Notes: generated by a model from the letters alone, not told the origin. Shown: positions 1-8,643, counted from the first letter of the stretch. The stretch is DNA of 64,000 bases from Thermanaerosceptrum fracticalcis (GCF_000746025.2 NZ_CP045798.1:2959501-3023500); one strand, 5' to 3'. Numbers and translations are program-made.

Positions 1-1640
1 GGGCTGTTATCTTTTAATCCATGAACGGGAAACATTTTTTAAAATACTTTTAGTCAGTAGTTATGCAGTTTCAGGATAATTTTTCCAATTCCATAACCTA
101 AGTTCCAAAGAATGTGGCCAGAATTTATCAATAAGCCTTGAAAAACGCTGGGTTGCCGTGTCAAAATAGACTTGGATCAACTGCTCGCAACAGCGGATCC
201 GACAACCGGCGTTGAAGAAGTACCTTATCACTTCGCAGAGGGAGGGGGCTTGTTCGGCGCCTTCTTTATTGCACTCCCAAGAGGCATAACAAAGAAGGGT
301 CTTCGCTGTAAACAAGAGCTCCACATGTGCGAAATGAGCTGTTTCAGACTGAGCATAGCAAGATGTTAAACCAAGATTCTGTTTAGCGGTGCGGTAAAAA
401 ACTTCTATTCTCCATCGTTTAGCATAGGCAGTTGCAGCTTCTTCCGGCGTATCTACGCGATTGCTTATCAGGAGATACGCATCCTTGAAGGTTGCCGGGC
501 ATTCTTCCTCCGGAAGAACTATGCTGCCCTCGACAGCCTGCTTCTCATAAGTGGCTGCAATGGCAGCTATGGGTAAAAAACGTTGTCTAGTAATGGGTTT
601 TCCCTTGCGTGTTAAGGTCTCATAGGGCATTTTGATGTAAATGTCCGGAATACTGAGAACCGATTCTTTGCCAAGGACCCGAAGCTGGGAATAAACTTCT
701 CGCAGCAGTTGCTTCGGATTAAGTTTAATGTAGCGTTCCTTTCCTAGTACCGGGTCGTAGATTTTCCTGAATAGCGCCGTGTTACGTTTGGCTTTGGTAA
801 CCCAGTCAAAATTTTGACCCATCAGCCAGTTCAGGAACTTTTTACACAAAAACCAGCGATCCATGGCTACCCAGAGTCTGGCCTTGTTCAACTGACGCAC
901 CTCTGCGAGCATCTGTTTAGCAAGATCAAGCTTGGTTTGTTTTTCATTCTCCTGGCCATTTTTAACCCAGAAGCGCCACAGCATAGGATATTCGAGCCCA
1001 TTCTTTAAGACAGCCAGGGTCGACACAAGATTAATGCACCATACATGGCACTTATCCGAACTGTCAAAGAGCCAACAGAGAAAGGGGATTTTTTTACCGT
1101 GAGGATGCTCAATTTTAGTATCGTCTAAGGCAATGATATCGCCGTCGGTCAGCCTGCTATCCGTGTTTTCTTGTAACCTGGCAAATCTGCCCAAAGAGAA
1201 CCGGAGCCACTGAAAGGGCTTGGAGAGAAACCGGCTGAAGGCACTTTGAGAGATGATTTGCCCGGAAAGCAGTTGTTGTAAAAATGGAGCTTCCGTTGAA
1301 AACTTAGCATTTTGATTTGCAGAACTTGAATGATTAGCAAGGCCGCAGATGTAGGCAAAAGCCAGGAGCCACGCTGGAATTCCGGAGTGTTTGCGTATTC
1401 CGGACTGGGAAAACAGCAGAGACAGGTCAAACAAATCCCAAATTGTCTTGAGTACCGGGATTCCGGCACCTTGACCGTGATCCTTTTTTTCGAAAGTTGG
1501 TTTACACAGTTTCTTCATCAACATCACCCATATCGCTAGAGTGATGGTAAAAAATACCATCCAAAGCGATTATGGGGGCTTTTCGAAAAAGTCAAGACCT
1601 TTTTTGTCGAAAATTAGGATCTTTTTTAAAATATTTTTTG
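1..1640 (-). mobile_element. IS4-family insertion sequence (ends not defined)
   Basis: Single-transposase element containing the DDE gene at 61-1560. The span given is approximate. The left boundary may lie outside the window, and the right boundary is placed near the point where the downstream membrane-protein frame becomes protein-like (about 1620-1690). No target duplication could be identified. Confidence 0.45.
61..1560 (-). CDS. IS4-type DDE transposase
   Basis: Cut-and-paste transposase of about 499 residues. The DDE acids are visible: an Asp in ALDDTKI near residue 146, an Asp in VAMDRWF near 234, and a C-terminal YAKRWRIEVFYRTAKQ block near 379-394 that matches the Y-x2-R-x3-E-x6-K signature of the IS4 group, with Glu 386 as the likely catalytic residue. 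The true start may be an internal Met such as the one near residue 13 or 15, since the first dozen residues look non-homologous. The reading frame is intact, so the copy may be active. Element ends were not resolved: the left end lies within or before the first 60 bases, and the right end lies between the start codon and the neighbouring GGDEF gene. I saw no convincing terminal inverted repeat. Confidence 0.85.
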   Translation of the reverse strand: MVFFTITLAIWVMLMKKLCKPTFEKKDHGQGAGIPVLKTIWDLFDLSLLFSQSGIRKHSGIPAWLLAFAYICGLANHSSSANQNAKFSTEAPFLQQLLSGQIISQSAFSRFLSKPFQWLRFSLGRFARLQENTDSRLTDGDIIALDDTKIEHPHGKKIPFLCWLFDSSDKCHVWCINLVSTLAVLKNGLEYPMLWRFWVKNGQENEKQTKLDLAKQMLAEVRQLNKARLWVAMDRWFLCKKFLNWLMGQNFDWVTKAKRNTALFRKIYDPVLGKERYIKLNPKQLLREVYSQLRVLGKESVLSIPDIYIKMPYETLTRKGKPITRQRFLPIAAIAATYEKQAVEGSIVLPEEECPATFKDAYLLISNRVDTPEEAATAYAKRWRIEVFYRTAKQNLGLTSCYAQSETAHFAHVELLFTAKTLLCYASWECNKEGAEQAPSLCEVIRYFFNAGCRIRCCEQLIQVYFDTATQRFSRLIDKFWPHSLELRLWNWKNYPETA

Positions 1641-3026
1641 AGTTATTATTTTCTATTTATTTCCACCAACTGCATAACTCCTGTTTTAGTAATGCCTGTT
1701 ATTGTCAGATCTATTCAAGCAGGGTTAAAGGAAGGTTTTCTATGGGCTTCAATTTCTACCCTTGGTTTATTAATAACTACCATTATTGATAGCTCCTATC
1801 TAGAAATTGATATTATGGTAACTGGTATCATCTGGCTCCTGGCCTGGCTTTTGGGGAAAATGTCCGATACTGAGACCCAGATCAGAGAGGAGTTGCAGAA
1901 TCTGGCTTATCTGGATGGGCTTACAGGTATTTATAACCACCGCAGTTTTCATAGTATTTTAGATGAACAGCTTTTGCGCGCAAAAATCGAAAATAAGAGT
2001 CTCGCCCTGCTCATGCTGGATGTAGACTATTTTAAATATTATAATGACGCCTATGGACACCAAAAGGGTGATGAGGTTCTTCGCACTATAGCAAAATTGA
2101 TTGAAGAGAATACAAAACATATAGGTTTCTGTGCCCGCTACGGCGGCGAGGAATTTTCCGTAATTATTCCCGATTGCAATAAGGAATGTGGTTTGGAAAT
2201 AGGGGAACTTATTAGACAAGCCGTAGAGAAAACGGATTTTAAGGGAGCTAACATTTTACCGAAAGGGAGACTGACCGTTTCGGTGGGGGTTGTCTGTTTT
2301 CCGGAGAGCGCCGATTCCAAGGAACAGTTGATCCAAAAAGCCGATGAGGCCATGTATAAAGCCAAATATACCAGCAAAAACAAAGTGGAGCTTTATTATT
2401 CGGTCCTGGATGAAATGAGCCACTCCTTGCAGGATAAAGAAAAAGACCTGCTCAACTCCCTGCGTACCTTGTTGATGGTAGTGAATGCCAAAGATCGATA
2501 TACTTACGGTCACTCTGAGCGTGTTATGCATTATGCTTCGCAAATCGGGACAAGATTGGCTCTCTGGGAATGGGAAATCCAGGAACTCACTGTGGGTGCG
2601 CTGTTACATGACATTGGGAAGATTGAAATTAGCCGAGAAGTACTGAATAAACCGGGAAAATTGACACCTGAGGAATGGGAGGCGGTTAAGCAGCATCCTA
2701 TGTGGGGAGCAGATATGATCCGTCCCATCAGTTCCCTGGGTGGTGCCGTTGATATAGTGCTGTATCATCATGAGAACTTTGATGGTTCTGGATACCCTAA
2801 CGCCTTAAAAGGAGAGGAAATTCCTCTGGGTGCACGGATTTTACGGGTGGTCGACAGTTTTGACGCCATGACCACCAACCGTCCTTATAAAGATGCTCTC
2901 TCCATGAAACAAGCCCTGGAGGAATTAAATAAATACAAGGGCATCCATTATGACCCGGAGGTCGTGGAGGTCTTTACCAGGTATATTATCGATACGGGTA
3001 TCATTGCTGAAAAAGCCTTAAATTGA
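1572..3026 (+). CDS. GGDEF + HD-GYP cyclic-di-GMP signalling protein, N-terminus likely truncated
   Basis: Hybrid protein with a diguanylate cyclase domain (about residues 110-272; active-site YGGEEF at about 190-195) and an HD-GYP phosphodiesterase domain (about 290-480; HDIGK at about 346 and HHENFDGSGYP at about 399-409). It could make and break cyclic-di-GMP. No RxxD product-inhibition site precedes the GGEEF motif. Residues about 38-95 hold two or three hydrophobic segments, resembling the end of a longer membrane sensor. The first 30 or so residues are basic/aromatic and are encoded right beside the IS4 element, so the original sensor region was probably cut away. The frame as read starts at ATG 1572; ATG 1693 is a possible alternative. 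Whether the remnant is expressed is unknown. Confidence 0.8.
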   Translation: MGAFRKSQDLFCRKLGSFLKYFLSYYFLFISTNCITPVLVMPVIVRSIQAGLKEGFLWASISTLGLLITTIIDSSYLEIDIMVTGIIWLLAWLLGKMSDTETQIREELQNLAYLDGLTGIYNHRSFHSILDEQLLRAKIENKSLALLMLDVDYFKYYNDAYGHQKGDEVLRTIAKLIEENTKHIGFCARYGGEEFSVIIPDCNKECGLEIGELIRQAVEKTDFKGANILPKGRLTVSVGVVCFPESADSKEQLIQKADEAMYKAKYTSKNKVELYYSVLDEMSHSLQDKEKDLLNSLRTLLMVVNAKDRYTYGHSERVMHYASQIGTRLALWEWEIQELTVGALLHDIGKIEISREVLNKPGKLTPEEWEAVKQHPMWGADMIRPISSLGGAVDIVLYHHENFDGSGYPNALKGEEIPLGARILRVVDSFDAMTTNRPYKDALSMKQALEELNKYKGIHYDPEVVEVFTRYIIDTGIIAEKALN

Positions 3027-3049
3027 AAGGACAGGAAATGAATACATTT

Positions 3050-3086
3050 TACACCTCCGCCAGGGAATACTAAGTGTGGAGGTGTA
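3050..3086 (+). promoter_or_regulatory. Hairpin that can sequester the ribosome site of the next ORF
   Basis: TACACCTCC at 3050-3058 is exactly complementary to GGAGGTGTA at 3078-3086, and the second arm contains the Shine-Dalgarno sequence for the ATG at 3091. In RNA this would pair the ribosome site. Function is inferred. Confidence 0.5.
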
Positions 3087-3090
3087 TTGT

Positions 3091-3270
3091 ATGCATATAT
3101 GGGGTAAAAAACGAAAGAAAAGCAGCTTGTTTTATTACCTGGGCATACCTCTGGCTGTTTTAGCAGGGTACCAGCTATGGAAGAAATCAGACATGCTCCA
3201 GGAGATGATCTCCAGAGACCGCCGCGAACGTAATAACTATGACAACAGATACGAGGAAGATGAGTTTTAG
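3091..3270 (+). CDS. Small single-pass membrane protein, unknown function
   Basis: 59-residue protein: a basic start (MHIWGKKRKK), one hydrophobic helix (about residues 12-26, YYLGIPLAVLAGYQLW) and a strongly charged tail rich in Arg, Asp and Glu. The start was chosen at ATG 3091 because GGAGGTG lies 7-13 bases before it; the longer frame from 3076 would start before that site. It stands alone between the GGDEF/HD-GYP gene and a strong terminator. I do not recognise a family. The charge layout suggests an N-in membrane anchor. Confidence 0.55.
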   Translation: MHIWGKKRKKSSLFYYLGIPLAVLAGYQLWKKSDMLQEMISRDRRERNNYDNRYEEDEF

Positions 3271-3286
3271 GCCGGAAGAAACCTCC

Positions 3287-3321
3287 ATCCCCAGACATCT
3301 TGTCTGGGGATCTGTTTTTTT
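3287..3321 (+). terminator. Rho-independent terminator
   Basis: Perfect 11-bp stem (ATCCCCAGACA / TGTCTGGGGAT) with a 3-base loop followed by CTGTTTTTTT. Confidence 0.9.
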
Positions 3322-3381
3322 GCAAAGTGCTCGTATTAATTTAGGAGAATAATATAAAATAGTATAGGAAGGTGATGTCAA

Positions 3382-4782
3382 ATGCTAGAAATTATCACAT
3401 ATTTACCCCATCCGCCCATTGTTGTACCGGAGGTAGGCGGCAAAGAAGGAGAAAAAGTTGCGGCTACGGCCCGGGCCATGGAGCGTTTAGCCCGTCTAAT
3501 CAAAGTGACTAATCCCCAGGTGCTGGTAGCTGTTACACCCCATGGACATGTGTTCAGTGATGCTGTTACCATAACAGCCCTGGATACCCTGGAAGGTGAC
3601 TTAAGCCAGTTTGGAGCACCCCGGGTCAAAGTAAAATATGACTTGGATTTAGCTGGAGCCCAGAGCATAGTAGAACAGTGCCGGATCGAAGACATCCCCT
3701 GTGCTCTTCTCGATAAAGACGTTCTTTCCTCCTACAGGCTTTCCCCCAAAATGGACCATGGGCTTGTGGTTCCTTTTTCTTTTATTGAGAAAGCAGGTTG
3801 GCAGGGAAAAATAATTCCTGTCAATATGGGTTTACTGCCTTATGAAGAACTTTACCATTTCGGCAAAATCCTGCGGGATGTGCTTAATGGATTAGAAAGA
3901 AAATGGGTACTCTTAATCAGTGGTGATTTATCTCACCGTTTAACGTTAAATGCACCGGCAGGTTATTCACCCAGGGGTGCTGTTTTCGATGAAATCATCA
4001 GGCAGTGTGTGCGGGAGGCAGATATCAAAAGAGTATTTAGCCTTTCCCAGGATTTAATAGAAGAAGCAGGTGAATGTGGCCTCCGGCCCCTGGTGATGGG
4101 TTTAGGGGCCATGGATGGGTATGAGGTTAAAGCTGAGGAATTGTCCTATGAAGCACCTTTTGGTGTAGGTTATTTAGTGGCTAAGTTTGAACTTGGGACT
4201 CTTAATAAAGAGCGGGAACTGGTGGATGAGCTTATCAATGAACGAAAAACCAAAATAGCCCGTATACATGATAAAGAATCACCACCGGTGAAACTGGCCA
4301 GGGCCAGTATTATGCACTATTTAAAGGAAGGTAAATATTTAAAAATGCCTGAGGAATTTAAACATCTCCTGGAAGAGAAGGCAGGTGCCTTTGTCTCCTT
4401 AAAAAAACACGGCCAGTTACGGGGATGTATCGGAACCATTGAGGCTGTCCAGCCAAACCTGGGCCAGGAGATTATCCATAATGCCGTATCTGCCGCCCTT
4501 CATGATCCCCGCTTTGAACCTGTGATACTAACGGAAATGGATGAGATTACAATTTCCGTGGATGTCCTGGGCCATCCGGAAAAGATAACAGGAATGAAGG
4601 AGCTTGACCCTAAGAAATATGGGGTCATTGTAAGTTCTGGAAGGAAACGAGGGCTTCTTCTCCCAGATTTACCAGGTGTGGATACCGTGGAGGAACAGGT
4701 AAGAATAGCCAGGGAGAAGGCAGGTATCCGGCCGGATGAGCCCATTAGCCTGGAAAGATTTATGGTCACCAGATACTATTGA
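3382..4782 (+). CDS. AmmeMemoRadiSam system protein: LigB/Memo-like domain fused to AMMECR1
   Basis: 466-residue two-domain protein. Residues about 1-270 look like the class III extradiol dioxygenase LigB/Memo fold (early YLPHPPIVVPEVG, then TPHGHVFSD and ISGDLSHR with conserved His residues). Residues about 300-460 are an AMMECR1 domain with its hallmark LRGCIGTIEA near residue 347. The gene lies 17 bases before a radical SAM gene, and this trio of domains is the named AmmeMemoRadiSam system found across bacteria and archaea, whose biochemical role is not established. The fusion makes both protein halves in fixed ratio. The start at ATG 3382 has GGAAGGTG about 7 bases upstream. Family assignment is firm; any substrate is unknown. 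Confidence 0.85.
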   Translation: MLEIITYLPHPPIVVPEVGGKEGEKVAATARAMERLARLIKVTNPQVLVAVTPHGHVFSDAVTITALDTLEGDLSQFGAPRVKVKYDLDLAGAQSIVEQCRIEDIPCALLDKDVLSSYRLSPKMDHGLVVPFSFIEKAGWQGKIIPVNMGLLPYEELYHFGKILRDVLNGLERKWVLLISGDLSHRLTLNAPAGYSPRGAVFDEIIRQCVREADIKRVFSLSQDLIEEAGECGLRPLVMGLGAMDGYEVKAEELSYEAPFGVGYLVAKFELGTLNKERELVDELINERKTKIARIHDKESPPVKLARASIMHYLKEGKYLKMPEEFKHLLEEKAGAFVSLKKHGQLRGCIGTIEAVQPNLGQEIIHNAVSAALHDPRFEPVILTEMDEITISVDVLGHPEKITGMKELDPKKYGVIVSSGRKRGLLLPDLPGVDTVEEQVRIAREKAGIRPDEPISLERFMVTRYY

Positions 4783-4799
4783 AGGGAATGTAGTGTTAG

Positions 4800-5663
4800 A
4801 TGCACGAGGCTATGTATTGGATCCCAATGAAAGATGGGGATAACGAAGTCCGCTGCTTACTGTGCCCCCATGTGTGCGAAATACCGCCGGACGGCATTGG
4901 TTTGTGCCGGGTAAGAAAAAATGTAGAAGGAAGACTTTATACATTAAATTATGGGGAAGTTACGGCTGCGGCCCTTGATCCTATAGAGAAAAAGCCCCTG
5001 AAAAATTATATGCCGGGTAAATATATTTTTTCTCTGGGTGCTTTCGGTTGTAACCTGGCCTGTGGGTTCTGCCAGAACTGGACCATTGCCCACGGGGAAG
5101 CCCCCAGTTCATCTTTCCTTGCTCCGGAGAAAGCGGTGGCTCTTGCCCAGGACCTCTTGGCCCAGGGCAATATAGGCATCGCTTTTACTTATTCTGAACC
5201 TCTGATGTGGTATGAGTATGTCCTGGATACGGCCCAGGCCGGTAAAAAGGCAGGACTGAAAAATATTCTGGTAACCAACGGCTATATTAACCCCAAACCT
5301 TTAAAAGAACTTTTGCCCTATATTGATGCAGTCAACCTGGACATCAAGGCGTATACCGAAGGTTTTTATAATGACGTCTGTAAAGGCAAATTAAGTCCCG
5401 TACTGACCAGTGCCAAATTATTTGCAGAGGCATGCCACCTGGAAGTGACTACCCTGATTATACCCGGCCTCAACGACAGTCCCGAGGAAATCAGGAGCCT
5501 GGCCAGGTGGCTGGCCGGTATTAATCCCGACATACCTCTACATTTAAGCCGTTATTTTCCCAACTACAAATTCGACTTACCCCCTACTCCACGCCAGACC
5601 ATGGAAAGAGCAGCTAAAGTGGCTGGGGAATACCTGCACAATGTTTATTTGGGAAATATTTAA
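4800..5663 (+). CDS. amrS: AmmeMemoRadiSam system radical SAM enzyme
   Basis: 287-residue radical S-adenosylmethionine protein. The cluster-binding motif GCNLACGFCQNW gives Cys84, Cys88 and Cys91 in CxxxCxxC spacing. Before it there is an extra Cys-rich head (CLLCPHVCE, then GLCRVR near residue 38) typical of pyruvate-formate-lyase-activase-like relatives in this system. The C-terminal half has the usual TIM-barrel strands (IAFTYSEP, ILVTNGYI, VNLDIKAY, TLIIPGLND). It follows the LigB-AMMECR1 fusion by 17 bases, so the two are surely co-transcribed. The product is likely an oxygen-sensitive cytosolic enzyme that acts with or on the fused partner; the reaction is unknown. Confidence 0.85.
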   Translation: MHEAMYWIPMKDGDNEVRCLLCPHVCEIPPDGIGLCRVRKNVEGRLYTLNYGEVTAAALDPIEKKPLKNYMPGKYIFSLGAFGCNLACGFCQNWTIAHGEAPSSSFLAPEKAVALAQDLLAQGNIGIAFTYSEPLMWYEYVLDTAQAGKKAGLKNILVTNGYINPKPLKELLPYIDAVNLDIKAYTEGFYNDVCKGKLSPVLTSAKLFAEACHLEVTTLIIPGLNDSPEEIRSLARWLAGINPDIPLHLSRYFPNYKFDLPPTPRQTMERAAKVAGEYLHNVYLGNI

Positions 5664-5724
5664 ATACCGAAAACCGATATCCGAGAATTGTATTAGAAAA
5701 TCTGCTAGCAAGATGTTGAAACTT

Positions 5725-5803
5725 GTTGACGCAAGTTGGTAGTCGGTAGTTAGAGAACGGAGTCGGAAGTCGGTTAACGGTTTACGGTTAACGGTTAACG
5801 ATT
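5725..5803. repeat. Short-word intergenic repeat (GTTAACGG-type)
   Basis: Low-complexity run built from words such as GTCGGTAGTT, GGAGTCGGAAGTCGG and repeated GGTTAACGGTTTACGG. Related words recur at 54377-54397. It fills the gap between the radical SAM gene and cheW and codes for nothing recognisable. Confidence 0.55.
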
Positions 5804-5902
5804 ATGCTCGTGGCAGAGTCTCATTTTTTCTCTCCTAGGCAGGAATTAATATCATTATATAGAAATAAAATACATTATTTATTTTTTCGGGAGTGGAAGA
5901 GA

Positions 5903-6319
5903 GTGCAGGAAGAACAATATGTAATTTTTAGGTTTAACGCTGAACATTACGGGGTGGATATCCTTTCCGTGCAGGAGATTATCCGTCCTCCCAAAATAAC
6001 CAAACTTCCCAATACGCCTCCCCATGTGCTAGGTGTTATCAATTTACGGGGAAACATTATACCTATTGTTGACTTAAAAATAAGGTTTAATTTCGAAGAT
6101 TTCCAAAATAATAAAGACGAAAGAATAATTGTTTTACGTATAGATGACAAACTAATGGGAATTCAGGTTGATGAGGTTCAGGAAGTACTGCGTCTTAAAA
6201 CCGACCAAATAGAACAGGCAGCTGATATTTGTACCACCATCGACAGGGAATTTATTGCGGGTATCGCTAAGCTGGACGACAGATTGATTATTTTGTTATC
6301 TCTGAAAGGTTCCCTCTAA
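5903..6319 (+). CDS. cheW: Chemotaxis adaptor CheW
   Basis: 138-residue CheW-domain protein that couples chemoreceptors to the histidine kinase CheA. The family pattern is clear: QYVIFRFNAEHYGVDILSVQEII at the start, the PPHVLGVINLRGNIIPIVDL core, then an IVLRIDDKLMGIQVDEVQEVL strand pair. I chose the GTG at 5903 because the fold begins right there and GGGAGTGG lies about 7 bases before it; the extra 33 residues of the longer frame look non-homologous. It is followed 21 bases later by an HD-GYP gene. No cheA is in this window, so the kinase lies elsewhere. A soluble chemoreceptor at 28472 may be a partner. Confidence 0.9.
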   Translation: MQEEQYVIFRFNAEHYGVDILSVQEIIRPPKITKLPNTPPHVLGVINLRGNIIPIVDLKIRFNFEDFQNNKDERIIVLRIDDKLMGIQVDEVQEVLRLKTDQIEQAADICTTIDREFIAGIAKLDDRLIILLSLKGSL

Positions 6320-6340
6320 ATAACTCGAAGGAAGGTAAAT

Positions 6341-7375
6341 ATGCGGGCGATTGATATAAAACAACTAAAAGAAGGCATGAGAATTGCAAAGACTATCTAC
6401 GATGACGCCGGCCGTATTTTATTAAATGCAGGTACAGTTTTAACCTCCCTTTACATAAAAAAATTGGACCAGTTTGGTATACCCTTTATTTATATAGAAG
6501 ATGAAATTGTCGGACCGTTACAAGTAGAAGATGTGATTCATGATACAGTCCGGATACAAACAGTAAAAGCGCTGCGAGAAGTTGTGGATAAAGCCAAAAT
6601 ACAGTCTGATATTGACTTTACTGTTGTCAGCAATATGGTAAATAAGATCCTTGATGACCTTAAGTCAACGCCAAATTTACTGGTACAGCTCATGGATTCC
6701 AGAAGCGCCAATATGTATCTTTACAATCACAGTGTGGGTGTGTGTGTCTTAAGTGTAATAACGGGAATGGCTCTGGGCTTAGACGAACTAAAACTAAAAA
6801 CTCTGGGCATGGGGGCAATCCTCCATGATATCGGGAAGACTTTGAGCCCTGGTCCTGAGCATACGATACACGGGTTCGAGATTTTACGGAATAACAAAAT
6901 ACTGAATATTATGGTAGGACATGTGGCCTACCAGCACCATGAAAAATATGACGGTACAGGGTATCCCCGCCAGTTAAAGGGAGAAGATATTCACCTGTTT
7001 GCTGCCATTACCGGCGTGTCCAATTTTTATGATAACCTGGTAACGAACCTGAACCCGGAAAAACGTTTGTATCCTTATCAGGCCATTGAATTGGTGGTGG
7101 CCGAGAGCGGTCGGAGTTTCCATCCGGAAATAGTGAAGGCCTTCAGCCGCAATATTGCCCCTTATCCTGTAGGAACTGCGGTGCGGCTGAATAACGGGGC
7201 CGTGGGCGTTGTTGTTTCCGTTCCCAGAAACTATCCCACAAGGCCTGTAGTGAAAATAGTTACTAACCATGTGGGTATGCTTTTAACGACTTTCCCCGAA
7301 GTTGACCTGCTGCAAGAAAGAACCTTATTTATTAATGAAATACTTTCTGAAAAAGAACGTCAGGAAATTCTCTAA
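6341..7375 (+). CDS. HD-GYP domain cyclic-di-GMP phosphodiesterase
   Basis: 344-residue soluble protein. An N-terminal all-beta/alpha region (about 1-100, beginning RAIDIKQLKEGMRIAK) precedes an HD-GYP domain with HDIGK at about 162-166 and HHEKYDGTGYP at about 199-209. These are the metal ligands and GYP loop of enzymes that hydrolyse cyclic-di-GMP. The C-terminal 70 residues carry a small beta domain often seen after HD-GYP. The preceding ribosome site GAAGGTAAAT is 4-8 bases from ATG 6341. The gene is the second of a cheW operon closed by a strong hairpin, suggesting a link between chemotaxis and the motile/sessile switch. Confidence 0.85.
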   Translation: MRAIDIKQLKEGMRIAKTIYDDAGRILLNAGTVLTSLYIKKLDQFGIPFIYIEDEIVGPLQVEDVIHDTVRIQTVKALREVVDKAKIQSDIDFTVVSNMVNKILDDLKSTPNLLVQLMDSRSANMYLYNHSVGVCVLSVITGMALGLDELKLKTLGMGAILHDIGKTLSPGPEHTIHGFEILRNNKILNIMVGHVAYQHHEKYDGTGYPRQLKGEDIHLFAAITGVSNFYDNLVTNLNPEKRLYPYQAIELVVAESGRSFHPEIVKAFSRNIAPYPVGTAVRLNNGAVGVVVSVPRNYPTRPVVKIVTNHVGMLLTTFPEVDLLQERTLFINEILSEKERQEIL

Positions 7376-7379
7376 CCAA

Positions 7380-7412
7380 CCCCGGCAAGTGTGCCGGGGT
7401 AATTATTTCTTA
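7380..7412 (+). terminator. Rho-independent terminator
   Basis: CCCCGGCA / TGCCGGGG stem of 8 bp with a 4-base loop at 7380-7399, then a T-rich tail. Confidence 0.75.
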
Positions 7413-7444
7413 CAGATACACTTTCCTCTACCTGAAAAAAATGT

Positions 7445-7482
7445 ATTGAATAATTATACATGTATATGTATAATTATGAAAG
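7445..7482 (+). promoter_or_regulatory. argC promoter overlapped by tandem ARG boxes
   Basis: A sigma-A-type promoter, TTGAAT (7446-7451), 17-bp spacer, TATAAT (7469-7474), is overlaid by two ARG-box-like sites, TGAATAATTATACA (7447-7460) and TGTATAATTATGAA (7467-7480), 20 bp apart centre to centre. This matches the known paired operator of ArgR/AhrC, the arginine-dependent repressor. No argR gene is in the window. Repression by arginine is inferred. Confidence 0.75.
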
Positions 7483-7602
7483 ACGTTAAATAATGTTGAC
7501 TGTAAGAAGCCTTTTTTGTTTTTCACAGGGAAAAGTGTCAAATGAAGATCGAATATAGTTTACTGTTTGAAAAAAAGATTAGAAGATATGAGGTGAGACG
7601 TA

Positions 7603-8643
7603 ATGATTAAAGTTAGTATCTTAGGGGCTACCGGTTATACCGGTCAGGAACTGGCGCGCATGTTGTGCCAGCATCCTCAGGTAGAAATAGTGGGTCTGGG
7701 TACACAAAACTATGTGGAACAGTCTTTTGCCCATGTTTATCCGAATTTTCGTGGTGTTCTGGAACTCCCTTGTAAAGGTATCTATGACCCTGAACTGATT
7801 ACCAAGGCAGATGTAATTTTTTTGGCACTGCCTCACGGATTTAGTGCTCCTTTGGTGGAGAAGATTATAGAGCAGGGGAAAAGGGTTATTGATTTAGGGG
7901 CCGATTTTCGCCTCAAATCACCGGAGATTTATGCAGAATGGTATAAAACCGTAGGTCCTACGAAAGAGCAGCTGGCGAAGGCTGTTTACGGGCTGCCTGA
8001 AATAAACCGGGAAAAGATCAAAACAGCCACTGTTATAGCCAATCCAGGCTGTTATCCTACCACCATTATTCTGGGCCTGGCCCCTCTTTTGAAGCAAAAG
8101 ATCATAGATAAAAATTTTATTATTATCGACAGTAAGTCAGGGGTAAGTGGGGCGGGACGCAGTCTTAACTTAACCAGTCTTTTCTGTGAAGTCAACGAAG
8201 ATTTTAAAGCTTATGGACTGCCGCGGCACCGCCATACACCGGAAATTGAGCAGGAATTAGGGACTGTGGCGGGAGAGGAAATCCAGGTTACTTTTACTCC
8301 TCACCTCCTGCCCATGTCCAGGGGCATGCTGAGTACGATATATGCTGTGCTGAAAGAACCTCTTGGGTTTGCTGAGATTGAGCAACTCTATAAGGAATTT
8401 TATAAAGACGAACCTTTTATTAGGATTCAACCCCGAGGAGAGTTCCCCCATACGAAATGGGTTCTGGGGACCAATTACTGCGATATAGGTATTAATGTAG
8501 ACGAAAGAACGGGACGCATTACGATAATCTCTGTTATTGACAACCTGGTGAAAGGGGCTTCGGGGCAAGCTCTACAAAATATGAACATCATGTACGGCTT
8601 GGATGAAACTTTAGGTTTAACAAGGGTTGCCCTATACCCGTAG
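7603..8643 (+). CDS. argC: N-acetyl-gamma-glutamyl-phosphate reductase
   Basis: 346-residue NADPH-dependent enzyme of the third step of arginine synthesis, reducing N-acetylglutamyl phosphate to the semialdehyde. The Rossmann start is SILGATGYTGQELARML, and the catalytic cysteine sits in VIANPGCYPTT (Cys150). HRHTPEIEQEL and the C-terminal LVKGASGQALQNMN segment are also typical. It opens the arginine operon, 120 bases after an ARG-box promoter, and is followed 14 bases later by argJ. The ribosome site is GAGGTGAGACGTA before ATG 7603. Length is normal for the family. Cytosolic. Confidence 0.95.
   Translation: MIKVSILGATGYTGQELARMLCQHPQVEIVGLGTQNYVEQSFAHVYPNFRGVLELPCKGIYDPELITKADVIFLALPHGFSAPLVEKIIEQGKRVIDLGADFRLKSPEIYAEWYKTVGPTKEQLAKAVYGLPEINREKIKTATVIANPGCYPTTIILGLAPLLKQKIIDKNFIIIDSKSGVSGAGRSLNLTSLFCEVNEDFKAYGLPRHRHTPEIEQELGTVAGEEIQVTFTPHLLPMSRGMLSTIYAVLKEPLGFAEIEQLYKEFYKDEPFIRIQPRGEFPHTKWVLGTNYCDIGINVDERTGRITIISVIDNLVKGASGQALQNMNIMYGLDETLGLTRVALYP

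Noticed and set aside
7302-7493. 63-codon frame crossing the terminator and ARG boxes upstream of argC
   Set aside because: It overlaps the end of the HD-GYP gene, a terminator and the argC promoter; no protein character.
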